Part shown: positions 33,421-41,867 of the stretch, piece by piece
Position numbering within the stretch: position 1 is the first letter of the stretch
How the letters are laid out: each line of letters starts with the position of its first letter
DNA from: Streptomyces panaciradicis
GTDB lineage: Bacteria; Actinomycetota; Actinomycetes; Streptomycetales; Streptomycetaceae
Length of the DNA stretch: 64,000 nucleotides
Assembly (NCBI RefSeq): GCF_023516615.1
Contig: NZ_JAMGBF010000108.1
Span: 1-64,000, forward strand
Direction of reading: 5' to 3'
Translations under genes and position numbers: made by a program
Notes under the pieces: model-generated
The model's database searches: none
What the model saw: only the letters and a program-made list of their open reading frames with translations
Told to the model about the DNA's origin: nothing

Positions 33421-33927
33421 ATGTCGCCGCGGATGCCGAATCCCTCGCTGGTGGTTCCCGACGTCCTTCCGCCCATGCGCGCCCTGGTCAAGGCCGTCAA
33501 CAGCGTCGGCGTGCCCCTGGCCACGCTGGTGCTGGTCCACCTCAGGGTGAGCCAGATCAACGGCCGCACGGTCCACCTGCCCACCAAGCCCAAGGAGTTC
33601 GAGGACGCGGGGGAGGAGGACCGCCGGCTGCCGGTGGTGGCCACCTGGCGGGAGCAGACCTGCTTCACCGACGCCGAACGCTCCCTGCTGGCGCTGGCCG
33701 AGGCCGCCACCCGCATCGACGGCGTCAAGGACCCGGTCTCGGACGAGGTCTGGGAGGAGGCCGCCCGGCACTGGAGCCAGGTGCAGCTGGCCGCCGTGGT
33801 CCTGCACATCGGGCTGGTCAACCTCTGGAACCGGGTCAACGTCGTCACCAAGCAGGAGGCGGTGGACTGGCGCATCAACCCCAAGACGTGGAAGCCGATG
33901 ACCAGCCGCCTCACGCCGGCGCCGTAA
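33421..33927 (+). CDS. AhpD/carboxymuconolactone-decarboxylase-like protein without CxxC
   Basis: A 168-residue all-helical AhpD-like protein. It has N-P-S-L-V-V-P near the start, L-R-V-S-Q-I-N-G-R-T-V-H at 41-52 and H-I-G-L-V-N-L-W-N-R-V-N near 136. The family's redox CxxC, which should follow I-N-G, is replaced by Arg49 and His52, so peroxidase activity is unlikely. A paralogue with the same loss is at 56233. It could act as a cofactor-free decarboxylase, isomerase or binding protein. ATG 33421 follows GAAGGAGAATT; it shares an operon with the gene before it. Confidence 0.8.
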   Translation: MSPRMPNPSLVVPDVLPPMRALVKAVNSVGVPLATLVLVHLRVSQINGRTVHLPTKPKEFEDAGEEDRRLPVVATWREQTCFTDAERSLLALAEAATRIDGVKDPVSDEVWEEAARHWSQVQLAAVVLHIGLVNLWNRVNVVTKQEAVDWRINPKTWKPMTSRLTPAP

Positions 33928-33948
33928 CCCCCCTGCACGGCAAACCCG

Positions 33949-33988
33949 TCAGGCCCTGTCCGGAGGCGCTCTCCCGGACAGGGCCTGA
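33949..33988. terminator. Terminator between convergent genes
   Basis: A perfect 15-bp inverted repeat (TCAGGCCCTGTCCGG / CCGGACAGGGCCTGA) with a 10-base loop. It sits between the AhpD-like gene and the oppositely directed 2,3-dehydratase gene and can serve both. Confidence 0.85.
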
Positions 33989-34024
33989 TGTCATGCGTGC
34001 GGGAAGGAAATCCCCACGGCCCGT

Positions 34025-35407
34025 TCAGGGCGCGGTGGGCTGCCGCAGGGCGGCGTCCAGGACGGCGAGCAGGGTCCTGGCCTGGACGTTGACGTAACGG
34101 CTGTGCGCGGCCAGCCAGTTGAGCTGGCCGGGGGTGACCCAGTGGTAGCCGGGGGGCGGCTGGGTGGGGGTGGTGGCCTCGTCGGTCTCCACGATCAGGT
34201 AGCGGCTCTCGGCGTTGAGGAAGCGGCCGCCCTCCTCGGAGTGCACCGTGGAGTAGCGCACCCGCTCGGGCGGGGCGTCCAGCATCACGTCCAAGAAGCG
34301 CGGGCGGTCCCCGGCCGGCAGCGGGGCGTAGTTCGAGGGCACGCACTGCACGGTCGGGGCGAGCTCGACGGTGTCGAGGAAGCCGCCCTCCACCAGTGCG
34401 TGCGCCAACACGTGCGGGACGCCGTCGAAGAGGCGGTAGGCGAAGCCGACCACGCCGCGCTCCACCGGTTCGATGATCGGCTGGGTCCAGCCGGCCACCT
34501 CCCGGCCGGCGCCCTCGACGGAGACCGCCACCACCCGGAAGAACCTCTCGTCGATGCGGCTGACGGCGTCCTCGCCGGTCTGCCAGCCGGTGATCTCGCG
34601 CAGCGGCATCAGCCGGGCGCGGACGTCGTGCCGGGTGCGTTCCCCGGTGAACCAGGCCAGCAGGTCCGCATCCGAGGACAGCGCCCGGGTCTCGGCCGGC
34701 ACCGCCGGGGCGCTGGCCAGCACGGTGCGCGCGTCCATGTTCACGATGTTGTCCAGGCGCAGCAGCTCAAGGATCTGACCCAAGGTCAGCCAGCAGAAGG
34801 CGTCGTGGACGGGGACGTCCTCCTCGACCTCGACGATCATGTTGCGGTTGCGTTTTTGGAAGAACCAGGCGCCGTGCTCGGACTGCAGCACGTCGGTGAG
34901 GACCTGCTCGCGGCGCGGGGCGAGGAAGTGCTCCAGGTACTGCACCTCCATGCCGCCGTGGGCCTTGGTGTAGTTGCTGCGGGTGGCCTGCACGGTGGGG
35001 GAGAGCTGCACCAGGTTGGGGTTGCCGGGCTCCATCTTGGCCTGCATCAAAAAGTGCAGGACCCCGTCGAACTCCTTGGCCAGGATGCCCAGGATGCCGA
35101 TCTCCGGCTGCACGATGATCGGCTGCTGCCACTCGGCCTCCGGCCGAATCACGTGCAGTCCCTCGATGGTGAAGAACCGTCCGCTGTCGTGCCCGAGGTT
35201 TCCGGTGTCGGGGGTGAAGGACCAGTGGTCGAGCTCGGCGAACGGGATCCGCCGCACCACCGCCCCGACCGAGCGGCGCTGCTGCTGCAACCAGCCCGGC
35301 ACCTGTGAGGTCACGGTGTGCACGCCCTGGACGGTGGCGGCCGACAGGGCCAGACGTTCGGCGATTCCCGCCCGGGTGCGCGGGACGAGCAGGGCCGGGG
35401 CGCTCAC
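34025..35407 (-). CDS. dNDP-4-keto-6-deoxyglucose 2,3-dehydratase
   Basis: A 460-residue protein with the internal duplication typical of the family, two halves of about 210 residues each bearing W-x-Q-P-I-I and an S-N-Y segment (Q-P-I-I-V-Q-P and Q-P-I-I-E-P-V; T-R-S-N-Y and V-P-S-N-Y). It removes the C2 hydroxyl of dTDP-4-keto-6-deoxyglucose, giving the 3,4-diketo sugar that commits the route to 2,6-dideoxyhexoses. Its GTG start overlaps the stop of the 4,6-dehydratase (GTGA). The required 3-ketoreductase is encoded at 58057. Confidence 0.9.
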   Translation of the reverse strand: MSAPALLVPRTRAGIAERLALSAATVQGVHTVTSQVPGWLQQQRRSVGAVVRRIPFAELDHWSFTPDTGNLGHDSGRFFTIEGLHVIRPEAEWQQPIIVQPEIGILGILAKEFDGVLHFLMQAKMEPGNPNLVQLSPTVQATRSNYTKAHGGMEVQYLEHFLAPRREQVLTDVLQSEHGAWFFQKRNRNMIVEVEEDVPVHDAFCWLTLGQILELLRLDNIVNMDARTVLASAPAVPAETRALSSDADLLAWFTGERTRHDVRARLMPLREITGWQTGEDAVSRIDERFFRVVAVSVEGAGREVAGWTQPIIEPVERGVVGFAYRLFDGVPHVLAHALVEGGFLDTVELAPTVQCVPSNYAPLPAGDRPRFLDVMLDAPPERVRYSTVHSEEGGRFLNAESRYLIVETDEATTPTQPPPGYHWVTPGQLNWLAAHSRYVNVQARTLLAVLDAALRQPTAP

Positions 35408-36384
35408 GGCCGGCCCCCGTTGTCCGTCAGCGGCTTCCACCACTGGGGGTTGTCCCGGTACCAGGCGACGGTCTCGGCCAGCCCGGCATCGAACGCGGTC
35501 GCCGGCCGGTGGCCCAGCTCCCGCTCGATGCGGCCCTGGTCCAGGGCGTAGCGCCGGTCGTGGCCCTTGCGGTCGCCGACGTGCTCGATCATGTCCGCTC
35601 CCGCCCCCAGCAGTTCGGCGATCCGGTGGGCCAGCTGAAGGTTGGCCACCGCCGTGCCGGCGCCGATGTTGTAGGCCTCGCCGGCCCGGCCGCCGGTCAG
35701 CACCCGCTGCACCGCGCGGCAGTGGTCGTCCACGTGCAGCCACTCGCGGACCTGCCCGCCGTCGCCGTAGACGGGGATCGGGCGCCCCTGCAGCAGGTGG
35801 GTGACGGCGAGCGGGATGAACTTCTCCGGGTGCTGGTAGGGGCCGTAGTTGTTGGAGCACCGGGTGACGGACACGTTCATCCCGTGGGTGCGCACGTAGG
35901 CCAGGGCGATCAGGTCGGAGGCCGCCTTGGAGGCGGCGTAGGGGGAGTTGGGCAGCAGCGGCGACTGCTCCGTCCACGCGCCCTGCTCGATGGAGCCGTA
36001 CACCTCGTCGGTGGAGATGTGCACCACCCGCTGCACGCCGGCCGCCAGACAGGCCTCCAGCAGCGCCTGGGTGCCCTCCACGTTGGTGCGCACGAACGCA
36101 GCGCCGCTGGCGATGGAGCGGTCCACATGGCTCTCGGCCGCGAAGTGCACCACCGCGTCCTGGCCGTCGACGACCTCACCCAGCAGCTCCCGGTCGAGGA
36201 GGTCGCCGTGGGCGAAGGTCAGCCGGGGGTGCGCGGCGGGGAGGTTGTCGCGGTTGCCCGCGTAGGTCAGGGCGTCCAGGACGGTGACGTGCGCCTCCTC
36301 GAAACCCGGATAGCCCCCGTCGAGCATGGTCCTGACGTAGTGCGAGCCGATGAATCCGGCACCGCCGGTGACGAGGATTTTCAT
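35404..36384 (-). CDS. rmlB: dTDP-glucose 4,6-dehydratase
   Basis: A 326-residue extended SDR with G-G-A-G-F-I-G-S at residues 7-14, S-T-D-E-V-Y-G and catalytic Y-A-A-S-K. It converts dTDP-glucose to dTDP-4-keto-6-deoxyglucose, the branch point to all deoxysugars of the cluster. ATG 36384 opens a two-gene sugar operon with the 2,3-dehydratase. A clear ribosome site is not obvious, as the upstream sequence is GTCACATG-like. Confidence 0.9.
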   Translation of the reverse strand: MKILVTGGAGFIGSHYVRTMLDGGYPGFEEAHVTVLDALTYAGNRDNLPAAHPRLTFAHGDLLDRELLGEVVDGQDAVVHFAAESHVDRSIASGAAFVRTNVEGTQALLEACLAAGVQRVVHISTDEVYGSIEQGAWTEQSPLLPNSPYAASKAASDLIALAYVRTHGMNVSVTRCSNNYGPYQHPEKFIPLAVTHLLQGRPIPVYGDGGQVREWLHVDDHCRAVQRVLTGGRAGEAYNIGAGTAVANLQLAHRIAELLGAGADMIEHVGDRKGHDRRYALDQGRIERELGHRPATAFDAGLAETVAWYRDNPQWWKPLTDNGGRP

Positions 36385-37096
36385 GTGACCACGTCGCAAT
36401 GCGCATTCCACGCTCGAAGCATGTCCTTTTCCCTTGTCTCGAGGGGACGGAAGGGGCGCCGCGGGCCCTGCCGGCCGGCCGGGCCCGCGCGGCGGGCGGC
36501 TGCGGGGACCTGCGTGCGGCCGGGCATCGCCGGCAGGCCGCCGGCCGTTGCCGTCGTCGCGTCGCCGGATCGGGTGGGACAGGGGGCGTGATGCGGGCCG
36601 CCCGGGCCGGGCCGTGCCGGCGTGCCGGCCGGTGTGTGTGCCGCCCGGGCCGGTGCTCGTGTCGGTGTGCCCGCTCATCGCAACTCCCTGTGCCGGGGCG
36701 GCCTGTGAGTTCACGCCCGTCCTGCTCGTGAGCGTGGACGGCCGCCCTCGAAACCCTCTTGAGACGGGCTCGACGGCTTCCCGGGCGGCCGGGCGGATCG
36801 CCGGCTGTCCGTCAGCCGTGGGGAAACGGTGCCGCCGAGCCCGCCGGCCGCCGCCCGGCGGCGAAGCCGGTGCAGGACTGTGCTCGGTCTGCGGCGCGAT
36901 GCCGGACACGGCCGTTAACTGCTTCCGGCGTTCCTCCTTCCGCGGTTCGGCCTGCGCTCCCCTCACGCCCGGCAGACCCGCTAAAGCCCTGACATGTCCC
37001 GCCGCCTGTTCTCAAGCCGGTTTCCAGACGGTTTCGAGCATGAGCCGACAGGCCGGTGCCACGCTGCGAGCGCGCTGAACTAGGAGGGGAAATCAC
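36385..37096. promoter_or_regulatory. Long divergent intergenic region
   Basis: A 712-base gap between the sugar operon and the secreted hydrolase. I see no supported gene: open frames lack ribosome sites and coding-type third positions. The last 120 bases (36960-37090) are more AT-rich, with two related CGGTTTC/CGGTTTCG segments, and probably carry the hydrolase promoter; GGAGGGG at 37083-37089 is its ribosome site. Confidence 0.4.
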
Positions 37097-38644
37097 GTGA
37101 GAAGGATTGCGTTGGCCATACCGGTCATGGCGGCCGCGCTGCTGGGCTCGGCCGTCGTCCCGGTCGCGGCGGCGAACGACGGGCCCGCCGTGGCGGCGGG
37201 CAGTATCGACTGGGTGCCGTGTCCGAGCAGCGACCCGGTCCTCGGTAACCTGCTCAAGGGCCTGGAGTGCGGCACCGTGGAGGTGCCGCTCGACTACGAC
37301 CACCCCGAGGGCCGGCAGATCAGCCTGGCGCTGACCCGGGCCAAGCACACCGTCCCCGACAGCGACTACAAGGGCGTGGTGATCCTCAACCGCGGCCAGT
37401 GGCCCGGCGGCATCGGCCGTGACCTGCCCACCCGGTACGCCACCGGCACCACCGGGCTGGCCAAGGACGTCGGCACCGCCTACGACTGGATCGGCTTCGA
37501 CCCGCGCGGCGTCGGCGCCAGCGAGCCCGCCCTGGTCTGCGACACCGACTACGTCGACCCCGGGCACGCACTGCCGAACCCGGTGCCCGCCACCGCCGCC
37601 GACGAGCAGGCCTGGGTCGCCCGGGCCCGCTCCTACGCCGCCAGCTGCGAGGAGAAGTACGGCGACGTCCTGGCGCACCTGAGCACCCAGGACGCCGCCC
37701 GCGACCTGGACCGGATGCGGATCGCCCTCGGCCAGGACAAGATCACCTACTTCGGCACCGACTGGGGCACCTACCTCGGCTCCGTCTACGCCACGCTCTT
37801 CCCCGACCACCTGCAGCGGATGGTGCTGGACAGCGTGGTGCGCCCCAGCGGCGTGGGATACCGCAACAGCCTGCGCAAGAACGTGCTGACCGAGCGCAAC
37901 GCCCAGATCTTCTTCGCCTGGGTCGCCAAGTACGACGCCGTCTACCACCTGGGCACCACCGAGGCCGAGGTCGAGGCGGAGTACTACGCCGCGCAGGACG
38001 CGCTCGCCGCCGCCCCCCTGGACGGCAGGATCGGCGCGGCGGAGTGGGCGGACGTCTTCGAGCCGGTCGTCTACCGCAGCTGGACCTGGCTCTCGCGCGC
38101 CAAGGTGCTCTCCGACTACGTGGTGCGAAAGGACCCCACCTCGCTGCGGGCCACCTGGACCCTGCCCGGCTTCCCGCACCAGAACCGGCAGGCCATGAAC
38201 GACGCCGCCAACTGCACCGACGGCCCCTGGCCGCTGAACTGGAAGCGCTGGCACCAGGACTACACCCGCCAGTACGACGCCGGCAGCCGCTTTTTGACGT
38301 GGACCAACGCCTGGTACAGCGCGCCGTGCGCGTTCTGGCCGCAGCCCGCGCCGAAGACGCCGATGAAGGTCGGCAACGACCAGGTCGACGTCCTGCTGGT
38401 GCAGCCGCAGTACGACACCGCGCACGGCACGGCCGGCGCCGTCGAGACGCACAAGCTGTTCCCCAACTCCCGTCTGGTGCTGGAAAAGGGCGGCCACAAC
38501 GTCGGCGCGGCGCTGTCGGCCAACAACAACGCCTGCCTCAACACCTACGTCGGTGACTTCTTCCGGGACGGCACCCGCCCCGCCGCCAAGAAGGGCATCG
38601 ACGCCGTCTGCCAGGCATCGAACGATCCGGTGCCCGCCTCCTGA
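37097..38644 (+). CDS. Secreted alpha/beta-hydrolase with Asp nucleophile (Alp1U/Lom6-like epoxide hydrolase candidate)
   Basis: A 515-residue exported protein with an Arg-rich signal peptide of about 26 residues. Overall it looks like a Streptomyces tripeptidyl aminopeptidase (P-R-G-V-G-A-S-E-P, Y-A-T-L-F-P-D, a C-terminal cap). The nucleophile elbow, normally G-x-S-x-G, reads F-G-T-D222-W-G-T. Asp-Trp at this place is the epoxide-hydrolase and dehalogenase arrangement. The catalytic His is probably His467 in K-G-G-H-N. Alp1U (kinamycin) and Lom6 (lomaiviticin) are epoxide hydrolases of this build, so an A-ring epoxide substrate or extracellular detoxification is likely. ATG 37097 alternatives are GTGs nearby. 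Confidence 0.8.
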   Translation: MRRIALAIPVMAAALLGSAVVPVAAANDGPAVAAGSIDWVPCPSSDPVLGNLLKGLECGTVEVPLDYDHPEGRQISLALTRAKHTVPDSDYKGVVILNRGQWPGGIGRDLPTRYATGTTGLAKDVGTAYDWIGFDPRGVGASEPALVCDTDYVDPGHALPNPVPATAADEQAWVARARSYAASCEEKYGDVLAHLSTQDAARDLDRMRIALGQDKITYFGTDWGTYLGSVYATLFPDHLQRMVLDSVVRPSGVGYRNSLRKNVLTERNAQIFFAWVAKYDAVYHLGTTEAEVEAEYYAAQDALAAAPLDGRIGAAEWADVFEPVVYRSWTWLSRAKVLSDYVVRKDPTSLRATWTLPGFPHQNRQAMNDAANCTDGPWPLNWKRWHQDYTRQYDAGSRFLTWTNAWYSAPCAFWPQPAPKTPMKVGNDQVDVLLVQPQYDTAHGTAGAVETHKLFPNSRLVLEKGGHNVGAALSANNNACLNTYVGDFFRDGTRPAAKKGIDAVCQASNDPVPAS

Positions 38645-38657
38645 CCCGCCCCGCACC

Positions 38658-38704
38658 AAAGGGGGGGCCCCGCGTGAACCTCACGCGGGGCCCCCCTTTT
38701 TTTT
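38658..38704. terminator. Strong bidirectional Rho-independent terminator
   Basis: A long inverted repeat (AAAGGGGGGGCCCCGCGTGA with TCACGCGGGGCCCCCCTTTT, 3-base loop) followed by a run of T. It lies between the secreted hydrolase and the convergent glycosyltransferase. Confidence 0.93.
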
Positions 38705-38753
38705 CGCGCATCCCCTGCTCCCGGCGCTGTACCCCGCCCGCCGTTTGGTCCGG

Positions 38754-40073
38754 TCAGCGTCCGGCGGGCACCGGGTGGGCCCGGCGGGCGGCTGCCAGGT
38801 CTTCGAGGGTGAGCGCCAGCTCGTTGGGCGCGGGCAGCGCCAGCATCTCCTCCCGCAGCCGCGCCGCGTTCGCCCGCACGGCCGGATCCTCCAGCAGCCG
38901 TACGAGCGCGGCCCGCACCGCCGGCCCGTCCGCCTGGTCGGGCGTCATCGCCAGCCCCGCGCCCGAGGCGTGAAGGCAGGCGAACTTCAGCGGGGCGTCG
39001 AACGCCCGGCTGATCAGCAGCTGCGGCACCCCGTGGCGCAGCGCGCAGCCGAAGGACCAGGTGCCGCCGTGATGCACCACCGCCGAACACGTCGGCAGCA
39101 CCTCGGCCAGCGGAACGGAGTCCACCAGCCGGGTGTTGGTCGGCACCTGGCCCACCTCCCGCCGGGCGGGTGCCGGCAACGCCAGCACCAGCTCCATTTC
39201 CACATCGGCCACCGCCCGCAGGATCTGCTTCAGGCGTTCGACGGGCAGCGGCAGCCGGGCCTGGGCGTCGTCGACGGAGTCGCCGAACGTCATCAGCACC
39301 CGCGGCGCCGCCGGCGGCGCCGTGAGCCACTCGGGCACGACGGCCGGGCCGTTGTAGGGGACGAACTGCACGGGCAGGGTGCTCGCCGAGGCATCGGGGC
39401 GAAACGCCCCGGGCAGCGGGGCGATGGTGAACTGGCCGCCCACCAGGTCCTCGCCGAAGGGCACACCGAACCGGCCCGCCCAGCCCTCCAGCCACTGCCG
39501 CAGCGCGTCGGTGCGCTGCCCGGGCGGCCGGCCGGCCTGGGCGGTGAGGAAGTCCTGTCGTATCCGGGTGTAGACGTCGACGGAATACAGCACCCGGGCG
39601 TGGGCCGCGCCCACGGCCTCGGCGGCCACCGCGCCCGCGAACGCCTTGGCGCCCCACAGCACCAGATCCGGTCGCCAGGCGCGGGCGGCGGCCACGAGGT
39701 CTTCCATCATCGAGTCGTTGGAGCGTCGCGCCTGCGGCAGCACCAGGTCCTCCACGACCCGCCACACCTGCTCCCAGCCCAGCCGCTCACGGTCCGCCCG
39801 GGGGTCGAACAGCGCCTCCAGGCCCTGCTGCGGGGCCCGCTGCGCGGCGGCGGCCCGCTCCGAGCTCTGGCGCCGGTCGCGCTGGGTGCGCACCTGCGCC
39901 GTCTCGCCGGGACCGACGGCCACGGCGGTCAGCCCGGCCGAGGTGACGGCCTCCAGCAGGTCCGGCCAGCAGGCCACCCGGACCTCGTGCCCGGCTGTGC
40001 GCAGCGACCACGCCAGCGGCACCAGATTGAACACGTGCGCCTTCCACGGAAACGGCACGACGAGAACTCGCAC
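38754..40073 (-). CDS. GT1-family antibiotic glycosyltransferase
   Basis: A 439-residue GT-B glycosyltransferase: N-terminal acceptor domain (P-F-P-W-K-A-H-V-F-N-L-V-P-L-A) and a C-terminal nucleotide-sugar domain with V-V-H-H-G-G-T-W-S-F-G near residue 340. It would transfer a deoxysugar from its dTDP donor to the aglycone. The length matches the larger, activator-dependent type, though no DesVIII-like partner is seen. GTG 40073 is preceded by AAAGGAG. A StrR-type operator lies in the divergent region in front of it. Confidence 0.88.
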   Translation of the reverse strand: MRVLVVPFPWKAHVFNLVPLAWSLRTAGHEVRVACWPDLLEAVTSAGLTAVAVGPGETAQVRTQRDRRQSSERAAAAQRAPQQGLEALFDPRADRERLGWEQVWRVVEDLVLPQARRSNDSMMEDLVAAARAWRPDLVLWGAKAFAGAVAAEAVGAAHARVLYSVDVYTRIRQDFLTAQAGRPPGQRTDALRQWLEGWAGRFGVPFGEDLVGGQFTIAPLPGAFRPDASASTLPVQFVPYNGPAVVPEWLTAPPAAPRVLMTFGDSVDDAQARLPLPVERLKQILRAVADVEMELVLALPAPARREVGQVPTNTRLVDSVPLAEVLPTCSAVVHHGGTWSFGCALRHGVPQLLISRAFDAPLKFACLHASGAGLAMTPDQADGPAVRAALVRLLEDPAVRANAARLREEMLALPAPNELALTLEDLAAARRAHPVPAGR

Positions 40074-40127
40074 AACGCACTCCTTTACCAATGGGGGGCT
40101 AGGCGAATTCTGATCCCCGCCCGGCTT

Positions 40128-40156
40128 GTTCAACCGGGCCCTCTCGGCACTTGAAC
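40128..40156. promoter_or_regulatory. Predicted StrR-type operator
   Basis: GTTCAACCG-N11-CACTTGAAC; the symmetry extends outward as CTTGTTCAA / TTGAACAAG (40125-40159). It lies between the divergent glycosyltransferase and the small-peptide/SUMF1-like operon and so may control both. Confidence 0.75.
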
Positions 40157-40269
40157 AAGCAGAGCCGCTTCGCCAACACCCTTGAAAAACCAGGAACTTG
40201 ACACAGTCGAGCACCCGACGCGATCGTCAATGCACTCGATTGCCGATACAGCTTCGGGAGGTGAATCAG

Positions 40270-40359
40270 ATGAAGACGCTTCGTCAGTGGAACGCTCTGC
40301 GCTCGCAGCGCAAGGGCGGTGTGCGCCCGGCCGGTAAGTACTTCAAGTGGGCTGCCTGA
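40270..40359 (+). CDS. 29-residue basic peptide (leader or precursor peptide candidate)
   Basis: A short open frame beginning ATG with GGGAGGTG 6-13 bases upstream, a good ribosome site. The product starts M-K-T-L-R-Q-W-N and ends K-Y-F-K-W-A-A, with eight Lys/Arg and no acidic residue. It lies downstream of a StrR-type operator and 14 bases before a 36-bp perfect palindrome, followed by SUMF1-like and dioxygenase genes. It could be a regulatory leader peptide or a small modified-peptide precursor or scaffold. I recognise no family. The ribosome site and position support translation; function is unknown. Confidence 0.55.
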   Translation: MKTLRQWNALRSQRKGGVRPAGKYFKWAA

Positions 40360-40373
40360 TCAGGGCGCTCTCG

Positions 40374-40409
40374 TGGCCTGTGGAGGGTGATATCACCCTC
40401 CACAGGCCA
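40374..40409 (+). promoter_or_regulatory. Perfect 36-bp palindrome (attenuator or operator)
   Basis: TGGCCTGTGGAGGGTGAT followed directly by its exact reverse complement. In RNA it would fold into a 16-bp stem with a 4-base loop, right after the small-peptide stop and about 50 bases before the SUMF1-like start. There is no T-run. It may act as attenuator, mRNA-stability element or protein-binding site. Confidence 0.8.
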
Positions 40410-40457
40410 GGGTTTTCGGCTCAGGGATATCTGACCGTGGCAATCGAGGTGGGATCA

Positions 40458-41867
40458 GTGCACAGGTGGAGTTACGAACGTTTTGCCGTCGAGCAGAAGA
40501 ATGTGAACGGGCTGGTCGAGCGTTTTCTGGCCCCGGAGGTCTGGCAGACATCACGCGAACCCTTGACCGGGGAAGAACGCGCCGAACTGCGTGAGGCGAT
40601 CGCGGCACTTCGCCACCCCATGGTCATCGAAGAACTCTGTGCGATGGCGGCGACCCACCCGCGTGCGGATGTCCGCCTGACGGTTCTGGAGGGCGTCGAG
40701 CCGTTCATGGCCACGCTGCCCGCGGCGCGGGAATTCCTGGTCTGGCTGCTCGGCGACGACGAGGACTTCGTGGTGTTCTCCGCCGCGAAGATCGCCGGCC
40801 GGCACCGCATCGGCGAGGCCTACGAGGAACTGCTGCACATCACCGGGCCGGCCGAGGCCGGCCTGCTGCGCAGCACCAAGCCGGTCGGTATCGGCGCCGC
40901 CGTCGTGGCCAAGGCGATGGACGCCATCCTCGGCGCCGAGGACCGCGCGGCCCGTCTGCAGACCGAGCGGGAGCACACCCGCACCGGCCGGCTGCCCGAT
41001 GGGTGCGCGCTGGACGAGCACTGGGACTACGACCCGCAGAACCTGCCCCGCCCCGTCCCCGAGGGCATGGTCCTCGTCCCGGGCGGCGACTTCGTCGTCG
41101 GCATCGGCATGGACGACGTCGTCCACCCGCTGTACGACGTGGACGACGCCGTGCCCCGCCAGAGCCGCCACCTGCCCGACTTCCTCATCGACCGCTACCC
41201 GGTGACCAACGCCGCCTACGACGCGTGGGCGAACGGCCCGCTGGCCGCCGAGCACGCCTTGTGCCACCCCGACGAGCCCGAGGACAAGGACCACCGCCGC
41301 GGCATCGTCGGCGACGCCCGCTTCGGCCCCGACCACCCCGCCACCGGCGTCGACTGGTACGACGCCTACGCCTACCTCGCGCACATCGGCAAACGCCTGC
41401 CCACCGAGCTGGAGTGGGAGAAGGCCGCCCGCGGCGAGAACGGCTCCCTGTATCCGTGGGGCGATGACTTCGACCCCGAGGCGCTGCGCTGGTTCGGTGC
41501 CTCCTTCGGCCAGGCGACGAGCCTGGAGCACTGGCGCGACACCCTGAGCACCTTCGACGAGAACACCCCGGCCGTCACCACCGTCCCCATCGGCACCCAC
41601 CCCAAGAACGTCAGCAGTTACGGGGTGGCGGACCTGGTGGGCAACTGCTGGGAATGGACGGACACCAACTTCTTCACCCGGGACCGGATGAAGCCGATGA
41701 TCTCCGGCCGGCCCCGCACCGAATGGGCCACCGCCGAGGAGACCTCGGTGGTCATCCGCGGCGGCGCATGGACCTCCATGCGCGAGCAGGTCACGGCGTA
41801 CTTCCGCGGCAAGGACCTGTTCACCGACCGGCACAACGAGATCGGCTTCCGCGGGGTGATCCGGTGA
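40458..41867 (+). CDS. SUMF1/FGE-like protein with helical N-terminal domain
   Basis: A 469-residue protein. Residues about 1-195 are helical, possibly HEAT-like. From about 200 on it is a SUMF1/formylglycine-generating-enzyme-like domain: G-M-V-L-V-P-G-G-D-F, R-Y-P-V-T-N-A-A-Y, K-R-L-P-T-E-L-E-W-E-K-A-A-R-G, G-N-C-W-E-W-T and R-G-G-A-W. The copper-binding cysteines of true formylglycine-generating enzymes, which follow R-G-G, are not present, so another reaction or a binding role is expected. GTG 40458 is chosen for its GAGGTGGG site; GTG 40437 is possible. It overlaps the dioxygenase gene (GTGA). Confidence 0.78.
   Translation: MHRWSYERFAVEQKNVNGLVERFLAPEVWQTSREPLTGEERAELREAIAALRHPMVIEELCAMAATHPRADVRLTVLEGVEPFMATLPAAREFLVWLLGDDEDFVVFSAAKIAGRHRIGEAYEELLHITGPAEAGLLRSTKPVGIGAAVVAKAMDAILGAEDRAARLQTEREHTRTGRLPDGCALDEHWDYDPQNLPRPVPEGMVLVPGGDFVVGIGMDDVVHPLYDVDDAVPRQSRHLPDFLIDRYPVTNAAYDAWANGPLAAEHALCHPDEPEDKDHRRGIVGDARFGPDHPATGVDWYDAYAYLAHIGKRLPTELEWEKAARGENGSLYPWGDDFDPEALRWFGASFGQATSLEHWRDTLSTFDENTPAVTTVPIGTHPKNVSSYGVADLVGNCWEWTDTNFFTRDRMKPMISGRPRTEWATAEETSVVIRGGAWTSMREQVTAYFRGKDLFTDRHNEIGFRGVIR

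Noticed and set aside
36434..37078. Open frame in the long gap before the secreted hydrolase
   Set aside because: No ribosome site, poor third-position GC pattern and no recognisable protein; treated as non-coding.
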